A stretch of DNA of 64,000 nucleotides from positions 26,343,205-26,407,204 of the forward strand of contig NC_135361.1 in the NCBI RefSeq assembly GCF_051622035.1, given 5' to 3'. The notes under the pieces are model-generated. The model was not told the origin of the DNA. It was given only the letters and a program-made list of their open reading frames with translations, and did not search any database. The translations under genes were made by a program, and so were the position numbers. Shown one piece after another: positions 1-11,271 of this stretch; the first letter of the stretch is position 1, and every line of letters starts with the position of its first letter. The stretch comes from Arctopsyche grandis (Eukaryota > Arthropoda > Insecta > Trichoptera > Hydropsychidae).

Positions 1-1066
1 GGGCCGGCAATGTTTATGTGAAATAATTTTTAATTTAATTTCGGTCGATGTTTACGAGTGTTTCGAAAAAAAAACTAAATTATAATATAATCAATTTATA
101 CAACTGTGAGTTACTTGACGTTTTCAATGTTCAATTTTACTGTTGTGTCAAAACGCGTATTTGAACGACTTGGTTTGTTTTTTTTATTATTTTTTTTGAA
201 AAATTAGGGTTACGCTGTTGAGTGTCTCTAGGTCTCGCAGAGGTGGCAATTACGTTCCGCGGTCCGGCATGTTTATATGACTTGTTTATTGGTTTAGTGG
301 GCGCGAGTGGGCCGCGGGCCGCAATAAATATCTACAGGAGTTCTGACACCTACCGCGACTCTTCCTTTTCTTTCAGATTTTTTTCGGTCTGCGTCCAGCC
401 ATTTTTTATTTCACATACCTCTGAAAAATCAAGCTCGGTCTCGATTTGCATATGTATACCGTCGATACGAATCACTCGAAACTCGATTCTAATGATTGTC
501 GTGGAATTTTGACACGTCGTCGTCGACGTTCGGGGCTAACTCGTTTTATTTTCGAATCGAAGATCAGACTTCAGATCTCTATCTCGATTTTAAGTGTTAA
601 TTAGGACGATTTTTCATACTAATACAGGTAATTTTTCTCACCGATAACGATCTAACTCGACGCCCAAACACGGTGACCAAAATCACAACGGGACCTCGTT
701 AAATCGCCTTCGTACTTTGTAATACTTGCATATTACACACAAAGTAAATACCTTCAGAGAACCAAAAAATTACAACATTGCCTTGATTTCCAGAAACACA
801 CTCGGATTCACAGCACATTTTTATAATTATTCTTGTTTTTACTTAAGCATTTTTTTTTTAAATATACCTTAATTTATCATAGGAAAAGAAGTCTCGAACG
901 ATATTTTATGTAAATCACAACAATGAAATTGGTTGAGACATGTTCTACGGATAAAATATGCTCTTTCAAATTCGATGTACATCGAATTTGTTGATTTTTG
1001 ATTATACCAGTTTGTCCATATATGATTGTATTGTATAATAATTGTAATGTATAATAATAATAATAA
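1..1066. other. No gene recognised; GC-mixed stretch at about 220-560
   Basis: No family was recognised. A stretch near 220-560 is more GC-rich than its surroundings and is open in one plus frame for 96 codons, but I see no domain or splice-supported exon. The string GGCATGTTTATATGAC near 265 resembles the window's first bases. It could be untranslated or regulatory DNA of a gene outside the window. Confidence 0.3.
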
Positions 1067-1318
1067 TTGGAACTTTTTTCTGTCATCAAGCGAAGAAAGA
1101 TGGAGTATCTCGGACACATGATACGGGGTCCAAAATACGAATTTCTCAGTTTGTTAACCATGGGAAAAATAGAAGGTAGAAAATGGATTGGCAGGACGAA
1201 ATTGTCTTGGCTTGGAAACATGCGCATGTGGACCGATATGAGCGCCGAAGACTGTTGCGGATATAAAATTGACCATAGATATCGGTTTGGGGCAACCTGT
1301 CATGGCACCTATGGTTGA
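1067..1318 (+). pseudogene. RTE-type LINE reverse transcriptase, C-terminal fragment
   Basis: An 83-codon open frame reads VIKRRKMEYLGHMIRGPKYE and then KIEGRKWIGRTKLSWLGNMR. This is the characteristic end of arthropod RTE-like reverse transcriptases (family consensus roughly KRRKLEYLGHIMRG...GKIEGKR..GRR..SWL.NLR). The start and most of the protein are absent, so it is a dead 5'-truncated copy. The assignment rests on recognised motifs only. Confidence 0.7.
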
Positions 1319-2685
1319 AATATATATTTAAAAAAATAAATGTAAAAAGTGCTACAAAGAAAATTTTTGAGGACATGCCTCAAGATTTATATTTTCATTT
1401 TTGTATTTCTATATAGATAGAAAAAAAGTCTAAATTCATAATAACTCGTTGCATTAAGCATTCATTAAAATCTAAAAAAATGGGCTGAAGCACAAAATGG
1501 CACAAAAACAGTAATACATTTTCAAAAAAAAGTTAATTAGATATTAAAAGTTGCTTTTAATATCTAAATAATACATTTTTTTAACGAATATGACAATAAA
1601 CGTTTCAGAACCGAAACTCTAAAATAAAAAAAATCCACTACAGAAATGCATATATGTAGCTACATACATACATACATACATAAGAAATAAATTTACAATA
1701 TTGTAAATAAAAGAAGTAATAAATAAAGAGAAACGAACTAAAAATAACTATCACAACTTGCTCATAAATTTGCTGAAATTCTAGCTCTTGGAAGTGTCAC
1801 AAAAGTTTTAAAATCTCCCCCCCTTAGAAAAACGTGCGCCCTTGGGCGACGCCTCGCTTCACAGCCCGCACACAACGCCCTGAGGATTAAATCAATAAAC
1901 ACCGATTTGAAAGAGTGTGAGAGTCCCAAGTAACGATTATGCCGTGTTTATTTTCATTTTATTCATATTCCTTCATCGCTCAGTTCAAACAAAATTGAAA
2001 TAAGATGGCGATTTAACAGCCGTTCGCTTGTCAGCCGAAAACGTTTTATAATGCGTCCAGTTCAAAGCCGATGAGGTTTAAAACCCACCTGATTGATGAC
2101 TATTGTACGCGCGTGTGCGTGAACATGTGTATGTGTGTGTGTGTGCGTTTTCAGTTTAATGAAATTTTAATGATGACGATCCTACGGCTATTATGGATTC
2201 ACGACTGCGATTATAGTGAAATTAAGCGCACTATATCGGTACGCGTACACCGTAAAAAATGTGACCATCACACGACGTTTTTCCATACCGCTCTGATGCG
2301 ATAATGATTTTTCGTTTCAAACTGAACAAAATCCACATTCCAGATATCGCTTTAGCGTTGAACCGTCGATAAATAATACGTCAGTCAGACTGACGTTTAT
2401 AACGATTCAGATCGTGTTGGTAGCGATCCTACCGTTTAATTTTCCTCGGCGTGGGTGAGTAGACCTCGAATCGAACGCGACCCTCAACATCGAAATCTCT
2501 GCAGGTCGTCGAAATATTATGACCATTATCGAGGGTGTGGGATGACGGTGAACGTATTTTAAAATAATTATTTTATTTATTGATATGACAACCCTGCACG
2601 TCACTTGTGACTGGGCATTCGAAATCGAGATAGCTCAAAAATTCTATTGTTATATAATACAAACTTAATGATTTATGCCCAATGC
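1319..2685. other. No gene recognised; AT-rich intergenic DNA
   Basis: AT-rich sequence with short CATA and GT microsatellites (near 1665 and 2110-2150). No coding domain, tRNA or clear inverted repeat was seen. The open frames here are short and have no recognisable motifs. Confidence 0.5.
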
Positions 2686-3075
2686 ATTCAAAGAATTATA
2701 GAACGCTGTATGCTCGACATAACGAAGAGAGATAGGAAATGGAATGTGTGTGTGTGAGAAATTTGACTAAATGGTAGAGAAGAGAATGAAATGGCAATGG
2801 GCGTATCTAAAAGAATGGACAAGAGTGCTAGAACGGTACCCGAGAGAATGTAAATGGGTGAAAGGAAATGGGTAGAAAAATTTAAGAAAATATGTGGGGG
2901 TGAGATGGACGAGAGTTGCGCAAAACAGTGACGAGTAGAGGCGTGTTGGAGAGGCTTTAGTCCAGTACTACATATATATGTAGATGGTGAGTGGCTGTAG
3001 ATCATCTACACTCACCATTTTTTGTGGGCAAAGGAAACTTTTGCCCACCGATCTCTGATGATAATAATGATAAAA
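2686..3075 (+). mobile_element. 3' fragment of an RTE-like LINE
   Basis: Read on the plus strand with several stops and shifts, this matches the end of another RTE-type reverse transcriptase. Visible pieces are ERCMLDITKRDRKWN, then a degenerate segment, then VEKFKKICGGEMDESCAKQ. These resemble the family pattern of a GITKRDRKRNEW..., WAGHVAR... and R..W.RVAQ order. The non-coding 3' end runs into GATGATAATAATGAT, a simple-repeat tail typical of RTE elements. It is a decayed, 5'-truncated copy. The next LINE inserted immediately after its tail. Confidence 0.6.
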
Positions 3076-3446
3076 TGGTTTATTTTATTTTATTTTATTT
3101 TATTTATTTGGAAAATTTACAGTTTACAGTTTATTAGATTGATAGTAAAAAAAATATAATTATGTTAAGTAAACCATTAATAATTTTCACATATAGGTAA
3201 AAAAAGAAAAGCTCAAACATTTAAAATAAGAAACAAAAATGATAATAGAGTAAGATAGTTAAAGAAAACAAAAAAAGAAAAAAAATAGAAATAACAGTAT
3301 AATAAAAATATCAGAATAATAAGAATAATAATATGATAAAAATTATGAAATAATATAAAAAATATAATATATAACAAAAAACAAAAAGACAAAATAAATA
3401 CATCAAAATAAAAATTCATAATCATAATCATAAACTTTCATTAAAA

Positions 3447-6344
3447 TTAATCATCGAAAAACAAATTTGCAATAATTACTCTAGCTTGTATAGCATTAAT
3501 ATTAAATAAGTCAAACATAGAAATTGTTAAGATTAGTGTGTTGACGGTGGAGCTTGCACGCCAGATGAATGAGCTTCTTCCATAATTAGAAAAAGTATTA
3601 GGTATGTAAAGGAGCTCATTACATCTAGTCATTCTATTTGGTACACGCAATGATAGTCTGCTCAATAATTGAGGACAGTCAATCGAGCCGTTAAGGATGT
3701 TCAAAATTGTTGAGATGTCAGCTATCTCCCTTCTTTTGACAAGAGGAAGTAGATGCTGACACCTACAAGCATCTTCATAGGAAGTATAGGTTAATCCAAA
3801 ACGGCTACTGACGTACCTCAGGAATCTCTTCTGAATGCGCTCCAATCTGTCTCTTGCACCAGAGTAATCTGGGTTCCAAACTTGGGATGCAAACTCAACA
3901 ATACTTCTTACGTATGCACAATATAGTATTTTGTATGATTTTATAGAAGTAAAGCATTTGGAGGACCGGATGACGAACCCGAGGGCCTTCGACGCTCGAG
4001 CTACAACATTGTCAATATGTTTACTAAAGGATAGATCAGAGTTTAAAAAGACTCCCAAATCCCTAATTTCCGATACCCTTGTGAGTCTATGTCCGTTAAT
4101 TGAATGAGGAAAGTCAACTGGACATAGTTTTCTGGTGAAGGTTATGCAGGAGCATTTTGCTACATTAATATCCAACTTATTTATGCTGCAATAAGCCTCT
4201 AGTCTGAACAAATCATCTTGTAGGGCCAAAGCATCATTTCGGTTGTCTATTCTCTTGAAAATCTTCATATCATCAGCAAATAATAGTACATTTGAATTCT
4301 GAAAACATTTTTCAATATCGAAGATGAAAATATTGAATAATAGAGGTCCCAAGAGGGAGCCTTGTGGAACACCAGAAGGAATATTCATCCATTTCGATAT
4401 AAATCCATTTAATGAGACAGCCTGTGATCGACGCGTAATGTATGAGGTGAACCATCTATAGAGATCACCATGAATACCGATCTGTAAAAGTTTTTCAAGG
4501 AGAATATCGTGATCAATCTTGTCAAATGCCTTACTATAATCTGTATATATAGTATCAACCTGAGACCGATCGTTCATGGCATTAGTAACGAAATCATTAA
4601 ATAGTAGTAAATTTGTTGTAACTGAGCGTCCTTTCTGAAAACCATGTTGTTGCATACTAAGAGATTGCGAGATAGCTGGAAAAAGTTGGTCGTACACTAA
4701 TTTTTCTAATATCTTAGCAAATATACATAGCTTTGATATAGGCCTGTAATTGGAAATTTCGTTTTTTTTTCCTTTCTTATGTACAGGAGATATGAATGCT
4801 GATTTCCAGATACAAGGTACAAGGCCCTCACTAATAGATCTTTTATAGATAATGGTTAGTGGTAAAGTTAGGCTTTCAGCACATTTTGAGATAAAAATTG
4901 GAGAAATTAAATCTGGGCCTGCTGTTTTATGAATATCAGTTGATTTCAAAATATTTAATACTTTTTCACTTCGAATTTCAATTGATCCAATTTCAGAGGA
5001 AGATGTGACAGAACAGACGTTGGTTGGTAAGGGATAAGAGGAAGTCGATTGATTAGAGACCGGTTTAAGGAACGTCGAGTAAAAGAAGGAAGAAAACAAA
5101 TTACAAATGTCCACCCCCGTATCAGCAGTAATGTCACCATGATACAGAATATGAGGTAGGACGTTGTTTTTGTTCCTTGATTTAATGTAGGACCAGAATG
5201 CTTTGGGATTCAAGGAAATGTCGTTTTCTACTAAAGTCATATAATTTTTGAAACATTCTTTCTCTAAAGTTTTTGCCCGATTGCGTAATAGTACAAAGGT
5301 ATGATGGTCAGCCAGGTTGTTATAATTTTTGAATTTCTTAAAAAATTTGTACTTTTCCTTCAGGACTTTTTTTAGGGGTGCAGTATACCAAGCGGGAAAT
5401 TTTCTACTTTGAACATGTTTCTGTGGGATATATTTATCCCTTAAATTATATATAAGATTATAAAATGAATTTACAGCATCATCAAGAGAAACAGTATGTA
5501 AATAAGACCAAGAAACAGAGTTTAATTCATTTTGAATCTCGTTATAGTTACCAAGATCAAAAAGGAATCTAGTATAAGGTTTAGATTTAAGTGATCGATA
5601 AAAAGTTAGATCAGCAGTAATTAACAGAGATTTATGATAAGGATCCTCAGGAACGAGAGGATCTAAACAGGCATCTACTACCAAATGTTCATTTGATAAA
5701 ACTAGATCAAGAATACGGCCGAATAAGTTAAGTACTCCATTATATTGTTTAAAATTACAAAAATGTAATGCATCAATAAGAGTCATTTCGGTGCTTCTTA
5801 ACGAATTGATAGGTATAAGTCCTCCTCTGGAGATATCCTGGGACCATTGGATGTTACTTAGATTGAAATCTCCAACAATTAAAAATCTATCATCCGGGTA
5901 GTTAGTTGAAATAGTAGACATGTTTTCAAGAAAATTAGTAAGTTGAGTATTAAAAGAATTACCTATGTTCTCAGAACATAAATACAATACACATATATGA
6001 AATTTGAGAAGGTTGCGATGATTAGTGGTGCTGCGTAAAGTGAGAGATATCCAGATATCCTCCGCAGAAGAGTGCCACTCTGGACGTGAAACAACTCCAA
6101 GTTCACGCTTAGTTGCCACAAGGCAACCACCACCACGTATTTGGTTTAAGCTAACATAATTACGATCTCTTCGCCACACTATATATCTTTCATCAAAGAG
6201 TTCCTGATCACTTATAGTGTCCATCAACCAAGTTTCAGTAAGCAAAATAATATCATAATTGGACATGTTTATATTTCGTAAAAAAATATCAGTTTTTGTA
6301 CGGAGACCACGTACATTTTGATAATATAAATTAATAGAATCCAT
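3447..6344 (-). CDS. LINE ORF2: endonuclease-reverse transcriptase, 965 aa, intact
   Basis: An ORF2 protein that would nick target DNA and reverse-transcribe the LINE RNA in the nucleus. The N-terminal third is an APE-type endonuclease: YYQNVRGLRTK at the start, LLTETWL carrying the catalytic Glu, GDFNL near residue 158, and a DPYHKSLL segment in the place of the SDH motif. The reverse transcriptase follows: SAFISPVHKKG, NYRPIS, QHGFQKGRS, YTDYSKAFD and the catalytic LLLFADDMKIF. The C-terminus has the thumb pattern YVRSIVEFASQVW and RIQKRFLRY. Length is normal for Jockey/CR1-group ORF2 and there is no internal stop. The start codon at 6344 lies inside the end of an upstream frame (6717-6331), overlapping it by 14 bases. 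Clade assignment beyond the Jockey/CR1 group is not certain. Confidence 0.93.
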   Translation of the reverse strand: MDSINLYYQNVRGLRTKTDIFLRNINMSNYDIILLTETWLMDTISDQELFDERYIVWRRDRNYVSLNQIRGGGCLVATKRELGVVSRPEWHSSAEDIWISLTLRSTTNHRNLLKFHICVLYLCSENIGNSFNTQLTNFLENMSTISTNYPDDRFLIVGDFNLSNIQWSQDISRGGLIPINSLRSTEMTLIDALHFCNFKQYNGVLNLFGRILDLVLSNEHLVVDACLDPLVPEDPYHKSLLITADLTFYRSLKSKPYTRFLFDLGNYNEIQNELNSVSWSYLHTVSLDDAVNSFYNLIYNLRDKYIPQKHVQSRKFPAWYTAPLKKVLKEKYKFFKKFKNYNNLADHHTFVLLRNRAKTLEKECFKNYMTLVENDISLNPKAFWSYIKSRNKNNVLPHILYHGDITADTGVDICNLFSSFFYSTFLKPVSNQSTSSYPLPTNVCSVTSSSEIGSIEIRSEKVLNILKSTDIHKTAGPDLISPIFISKCAESLTLPLTIIYKRSISEGLVPCIWKSAFISPVHKKGKKNEISNYRPISKLCIFAKILEKLVYDQLFPAISQSLSMQQHGFQKGRSVTTNLLLFNDFVTNAMNDRSQVDTIYTDYSKAFDKIDHDILLEKLLQIGIHGDLYRWFTSYITRRSQAVSLNGFISKWMNIPSGVPQGSLLGPLLFNIFIFDIEKCFQNSNVLLFADDMKIFKRIDNRNDALALQDDLFRLEAYCSINKLDINVAKCSCITFTRKLCPVDFPHSINGHRLTRVSEIRDLGVFLNSDLSFSKHIDNVVARASKALGFVIRSSKCFTSIKSYKILYCAYVRSIVEFASQVWNPDYSGARDRLERIQKRFLRYVSSRFGLTYTSYEDACRCQHLLPLVKRREIADISTILNILNGSIDCPQLLSRLSLRVPNRMTRCNELLYIPNTFSNYGRSSFIWRASSTVNTLILTISMFDLFNINAIQARVIIANLFFDD

Positions 6345-6717
6345 TAAGTGGTCTCAGAAAAATAATAAAAAGGTACTCACACACATATATATATATATGT
6401 GCATATACAAATGCATATAAACACATACACACATATGTACATACAATTATACACGAAAATACACATGTCAATATGTATGCAAACATAAAAATGAAACGTA
6501 TTAATAGAGTAGGAAAATAAAGCACATGGAAATAAGGAACATGGAAAGTACACAGAATAAAATATAGCAATGTAATAAAAATAAGATAAATTGTAAAACG
6601 TAAATAGAATTGGCAATTGATGAGTACGTAGTGATAGACGTGTAGATATCTAGAAGCATAAATATCAGCAGTTATGTGTATATGAATATAAATATACACA
6701 TACATACTTGCATCCAT
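6331..6717 (-). CDS. Hypothetical 128-codon frame overlapping the LINE ORF2 start
   Basis: An ATG-initiated frame on the LINE sense strand that ends 14 bases inside ORF2. The ORF2 start and this frame's stop fall within the 14-base string ATGGATTCTATTAA. The product would be rich in Tyr, Ile, Phe and Cys with long hydrophobic runs and no recognised domain. Part of it is built on CATA/TATA microsatellite sequence (6385-6430). Overlapping stop and start codons can allow coupled translation in some LINEs. Here that is only an inference, and the frame may be non-coding. Confidence 0.25.
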   Translation of the reverse strand: MDASMYVYIYIHIHITADIYASRYLHVYHYVLINCQFYLRFTIYLIFITLLYFILCTFHVPYFHVLYFPTLLIRFIFMFAYILTCVFSCIIVCTYVCMCLYAFVYAHIYIYVCEYLFIIFLRPLNGFY

Positions 6718-6819
6718 AGAAGCGATACGGAATTACCGAGCAAACCATCACTCGTGATACCAATTGAGTTAAAATAAAATTAATAAAGCGAATTATATAG
6801 TTTTTTGGCAAGTATTTGT

Positions 6820-7587
6820 TCATAATATAATAATAAACAATGATTTAGATGACAATTGATGATAGAATTGAAAATAAAGTGCGTTCAGAAATATAAGAAA
6901 GAACCAATAATTAATAAAGAAAACAAAAACCATAATATATGGGTAGAATTGATAGAGTGCATAAAGATAGACGTATAAGCCTACATGCGTAGGTAAGCAT
7001 AGACATATGTATACAAATGAGCATGCATCAATAATTATAAACAAAGATATAGAACTATTGTTCAAATAATAATCATTGATGGTAGTAAATGAATCTGAAC
7101 ATATATTAACAAAGTGAAAAATGGAATTAACCAGTTTATATTCTTTAACAATAATATTAATATTAAGACAATAATCAATAATAGAAGTGAAACTATAGTT
7201 ATAAATAGAGCAAAAAGTATGGAAGAAATTACAGTAAAAAATGTAATTGCATGTACAAGTATATGTAATTATAAATGAAGATATAGAATCAATTATCAAA
7301 CAACAATTATTGATGATAGCAATTGAATTGAAATAAGTATAAGCAAAATAAAATATGGAATTAGTTAGTGTATATTCTTTGATAATAATATTTATATTCA
7401 AATAATTATTATTAATAAAAGTGAAAATATAGTAAAAAATATGGTGGAAAATACAGTAAAAAATAAAGTAAGAAATGTAGATATAAAATATAGAGAAGAG
7501 AATAACAAGATCGGTAAATATAATTGTCACATAAAAGAGAAGGTAAGAAAAATATAAATAAAAAATTAGAATTGATTGCTTATTCAT
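6820..7587 (-). CDS. Hypothetical 255-codon frame between LINE ORF1 and ORF2
   Basis: An ATG-initiated frame starting 12 bases after the ORF1 stop, on the LINE sense strand. The product is dominated by Ile, Phe, Tyr, Asn and Ser, with runs such as FYLYFSYLLFYVTIIF that would form membrane segments. No family was recognised. Its middle contains two diverged copies of about 230 bp (7030-7260 and 7260-7490), giving repeated peptides such as NINIIIKEYTLTNSIF and NINIIVKEYKLVNSIF. A stop-free run this long is unexpected in DNA this rich in A and T. It may be an accessory LINE protein or a compositional oddity. Confidence 0.35.
   Translation of the reverse strand: MNKQSILIFYLYFSYLLFYVTIIFTDLVILFSIFYIYISYFIFYCIFHHIFYYIFTFINNNYLNINIIIKEYTLTNSIFYFAYTYFNSIAIINNCCLIIDSISSFIITYTCTCNYIFYCNFFHTFCSIYNYSFTSIIDYCLNINIIVKEYKLVNSIFHFVNICSDSFTTINDYYLNNSSISLFIIIDACSFVYICLCLPTHVGLYVYLYALYQFYPYIMVFVFFINYWFFLIFLNALYFQFYHQLSSKSLFIIIL
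7030..7490. repeat. Diverged tandem duplication of about 230 bp inside the LINE spacer
   Basis: Two diverged copies sit end to end. Landmarks are TATATTCTTTAACAATAATA at 7137 and TATATTCTTTGATAATAATA at 7370, and TAGAAGTGAAACTATAG near 7180 matching TAAAAGTGAAAATATAG near 7413. The duplication keeps the reading frame of the 255-codon ORF that spans it. Confidence 0.6.
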
Positions 7588-7598
7588 TGAAAAAATAT

Positions 7599-8192
7599 TT
7601 ATATAATCTTTTTTAGGTCGTCCAAAGTCTTTATGTGTAGAATCTTTGAAGTGGAGTTTTTTCTTAAAAGTATGTTTGAATTTCTTACCCAGACGTATTG
7701 AAACCCCTTATCTTTAGCATAGGATTTTGTTTTGGTCAAAAGTTGCTTATTGGCAATGGTTAATTGATCATTTATGTAGATTTTGGTATTATCAACACCA
7801 ACACCTATATCATTAACTGTGAGATTCTTGTGTTTACGGGTAGTCGCAACAAAGTCTTCTTTAATATATCTATTGATGAAGCTCACTACAAGTAGTTTAT
7901 CCGAAGTGCGGGTGGGAACTCTAGTGATATAATTAATTTCTGATTTTGGAATATTGCAATTTACAGTTTTGGAGATCGAGTCAAAAATATTAAAGACGTT
8001 TTCATTATTTTTACAAGGGATTCCTTTTATTTCAACATTGTTGAGCCTTAATCTCTGTTCATTGCTTGCGATTTTATTTTGTAATACATCAACAATATTC
8101 TTAAGTGACTCGATGTCTTTAACTTTATCCTCTACTGCACTTATCCTATTTTCGGCCTCAATAATCTTTGAACTGTTAAATTCACAATTATA
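7599..8192 (-). CDS. LINE ORF1 protein, N-terminally truncated (about 197 codons)
   Basis: The ORF1 protein of the same LINE, expected to bind RNA. The open frame is continuous on the minus strand from about 8192 to the stop at 7599. First comes a heptad-like coiled coil (ENRISAVEDKVKDIESLKNI), then an RNA-binding-like segment (LRLNNVEIKGIPC). The end carries the FP-protein C-terminal type of domain seen in many insect LINE ORF1s: YAKDKGFQYVWVRNSNILLR and then KILHIKTLDDLKKII. The natural start and any upstream PHD or zinc-knuckle part are missing, because the copy is truncated near 8200. Confidence 0.8.
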   Translation of the reverse strand, partial: YNCEFNSSKIIEAENRISAVEDKVKDIESLKNIVDVLQNKIASNEQRLRLNNVEIKGIPCKNNENVFNIFDSISKTVNCNIPKSEINYITRVPTRTSDKLLVVSFINRYIKEDFVATTRKHKNLTVNDIGVGVDNTKIYINDQLTIANKQLLTKTKSYAKDKGFQYVWVRNSNILLRKNSTSKILHIKTLDDLKKII

Positions 8193-8205
8193 ATAATTAT
8201 TTATA

Positions 8206-11200
8206 ATTATAAAGTTGATTCAAAAAATTCATTAGACTCAGGGTGACCATTTCACGTAGATTTGTGTGCGGGCAAATCATATTCGCAGTAGTTTCTCAAA
8301 GACTAACGACCAGAAAGTCTGACAAAAGATTTTGTTTACAACACAATACAATGCTTCAAAGGACAGAAAAACATTTTTCGTAACAAAGACTTTCATCATT
8401 TCTTTATACCCATACATGTATTCATGTGTGTACATATGTATATAATCACGAAATTATATTTATTTTTTTGCAAAATAATCTCAAAATTGCATGTGAAAAA
8501 AGAATTTTTGATTCGACAAAAGGTCCTGGAGAAATTCGTATCCAAATACGTTTCATATGCAAAAACGCTCCAAACCACATGTGTAGCATTTCAATAGCGA
8601 ATATGTATTGTATTGATTAACCAAATCCATTTTACGAACCTACGCAACTCATTGCCAAAATTAAGCAGTCTAACATTCTAACAACTTTTTTTTAGAAATC
8701 TGAACCATATTGTCTGTGTATATGTGCATATATTGGGGTGGTAGAATTCGACATGAAATTGAATTCAACTCACAAATTTTACACGAAGCATCCATAGCGG
8801 ATTTTATTGTATTGCATTATTATTCGTTCGATATGTATAAAGTTCGAAAATTTCGAAACGCGCACTGTCGATTAATTTCGTCGCGCGTATAAACAATCCA
8901 ATTTATCGTTCGAATGAAGTCACCGACGATTTCAAAACGGAAAAGTGTCGGCGAAATCGTTAAATTTAAATTTTATCGTAACCCCTGCGCGACCCGATAC
9001 GACAGGACTACAAAAAATAAAAAATAAAAATGTCCCGACAACGGGTCCTCTCCAAAATATTTACGTTAAATTGATAAATTAAATAAATTCCTCGGACGCG
9101 AATGTCCCTGTGTTTCCTGAAAGTACACTCACGGGAGCCGTTCCAAAGATACCCTTTTAATTCCGCATATTTTTTATTTGTTTATTCAAACATACATACG
9201 TATTTACATAGACGTACAGATATACAACTTTCATATTAAATTCTAACAACTAAAAATATATATTTATGTATATGTAATACATTTACACATGAAAGCAACA
9301 AATCAACAAAAAGTAAAACAAATTTAAAAAAGTTTTTCTCAAATACAAAACTTGCAGCATATTAGGATATTTGTTACTTTGTCCAAGCCCTTTAAATCCC
9401 ATTGCCTTGCTGTTCAATTGATTAATTTTTAAGAAATCAGGATTTTGCTAGTACTGTTCGGAATTCCTTATATTGCGTAGGTCAATAATTTAGAACGCAT
9501 ATATAAAAAATTCCATTCCTGTTGCAATCACAGATTTCATCACAATGATCGTTATTTTCCTTAGATCTAGGAAGAAAATTTACATATGTTTTTTTAAGAT
9601 TTTGAATTATATAATTGATAGTCTTTATTTATTAAGTAAAACCATATTCCAATATCCAATCAGATCCCTCCATAATTTTTCATTATTTCGCATTGATCCC
9701 TATTCTTTTTATTTTTGTTTTTATATAAATCTTTTAGCAAAATCCTCCTCATATTGACCTTTTTTGTTGTTTCTTTTCTTACTTTCAATTTCTATTGTTT
9801 GATCATTTTTATTAGTAATACAATATGTACATACATACATATGTACATATGTGTATCTCCTATGTCTCCTGTTTTTTTTTCATTGTTGTTAAAATCTTTA
9901 GAAACTTTTTTGGTGTCAATGTTATATACATTTTAATGCCGCTTGTTTTTGTTTTTTTTTAAATAATTAAATAAATAGACAAAGCATTAAAATAAATTGT
10001 AATAAACCATACACGAAATAAAATAGTTCTAATGCAAGTAACCATAAGTTTTCCGGCGTTATCAGAGCATTTTTCTGCACTGAAAACATTTTTTTTCATT
10101 ATAGACATATACATTTGGCATTTCAGGTTAGTAAATATGCCATAATATTACTTTGTTTTATACTTTTTGTACATAGAATAACAACTTTTGCACATGTTTA
10201 TCTTAATGACAGCGACTGTCAACGAATCTTAATGATACTGGAAATTACCATATAAAACGGGAAGTACATACGTATCGAACAGCGTATAACTCCAAAAAAA
10301 TACGAAACGTGAACTTGAGAAGAACTTATGTACATGTGACCATCCGTTAAATCGAAGTTTTACTGCATCGCAAATGACGCGAGTTTGAACTCTTACCGTA
10401 ATTTGATTTCCAAAGTACAATAAAACCAAAAAGTAAATGAACTCAATCGATCGTATAATACCTTTCATTTTAACCCAATTAAAATCGAACGAATAAAATT
10501 GAATAACGACACACGATTGGGCGTTTTTTTAATTTAACATCACACGTGCATATACGAGTGACAACGAACAATGCATACATACGACCTTTAATAAGCCGAA
10601 CATTGCTTTTGAATTCCTACACGAACACATCAAAACGAATTCCTTATTTTTAAAACGCATTCTCCTCCTCCAGATCGTCTGAAGCGCGAAGCGAAAGTTC
10701 AACAACGAAAACAATCCACATTTAAAATATGTACACAAAAATTGCGAAAAGCACATTACACATACCTATACCCAAATCAAAAACAAGAATATAAACAATT
10801 TCATTCGACTCGTCGCAAAGAAATGGCGTCGTAAAGAGCGAACTCAACTTAAATCGAATCTCGATACAAACACATCACCACGATACATACATATGTGTGC
10901 TCCAAGTTTCTAAGAGCTTCCAATTCTAAATTTATATGACGTTTTATAACGCGTTGTAAAAGTGCACGGCAAACACAATAAAAAGGAACTCGAATATTCG
11001 AATAACAAATAACCCCCTCCGTTTCGGGTTACTCAGATTCAGTAGTAGTGTGAAGAATGTGATATTCCTCTAGCACTGGTAGTCAAAAGACGTGTTAAAC
11101 ATACCCCATATATAGGATGAATCTCCATGTTATATTATATTATACATTTATTTATATATTTTTCGTTTGGCCATAGTGATGATTTGGAACTAATCTGTAA

Positions 11201-11270
11201 TGTCACTATGACAAAATTGTATTAAATAAAAAAACATATGAATATAACTAAATGTATCTCAAGTAATAAT
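8206..11270. other. No gene recognised; intergenic DNA with microsatellites
   Basis: AT-rich sequence with TACATATGTA palindromes and CATA runs (near 8430, 9190 and 9825-9855). All open frames are short and without recognisable domains. A slightly more GC-rich patch lies near 8860-9130, but I see no exon there. Confidence 0.5.
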
Positions 11271-11271
11271 A

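Larger units (their letters stand above)
3076..8200 (-). mobile_element. Long Jockey/CR1-group LINE, 5'-truncated within ORF1
   Basis: A non-LTR retrotransposon read on the minus strand: truncated ORF1 (8192-7599), a 1.25 kb inter-ORF region, intact ORF2 (6344-3447), a 370 bp 3' UTR, and a 3' tail of repeated ATAAA units (plus-strand TTTTATTTTATTT at 3077-3110). A second copy of its last 530 bp lies at 30928-31463. The 5' boundary near 8200 is inferred from where the ORF1 similarity ends. No convincing target-site duplication was found. The intact ORF2 suggests recent activity of this family. Confidence 0.85.
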
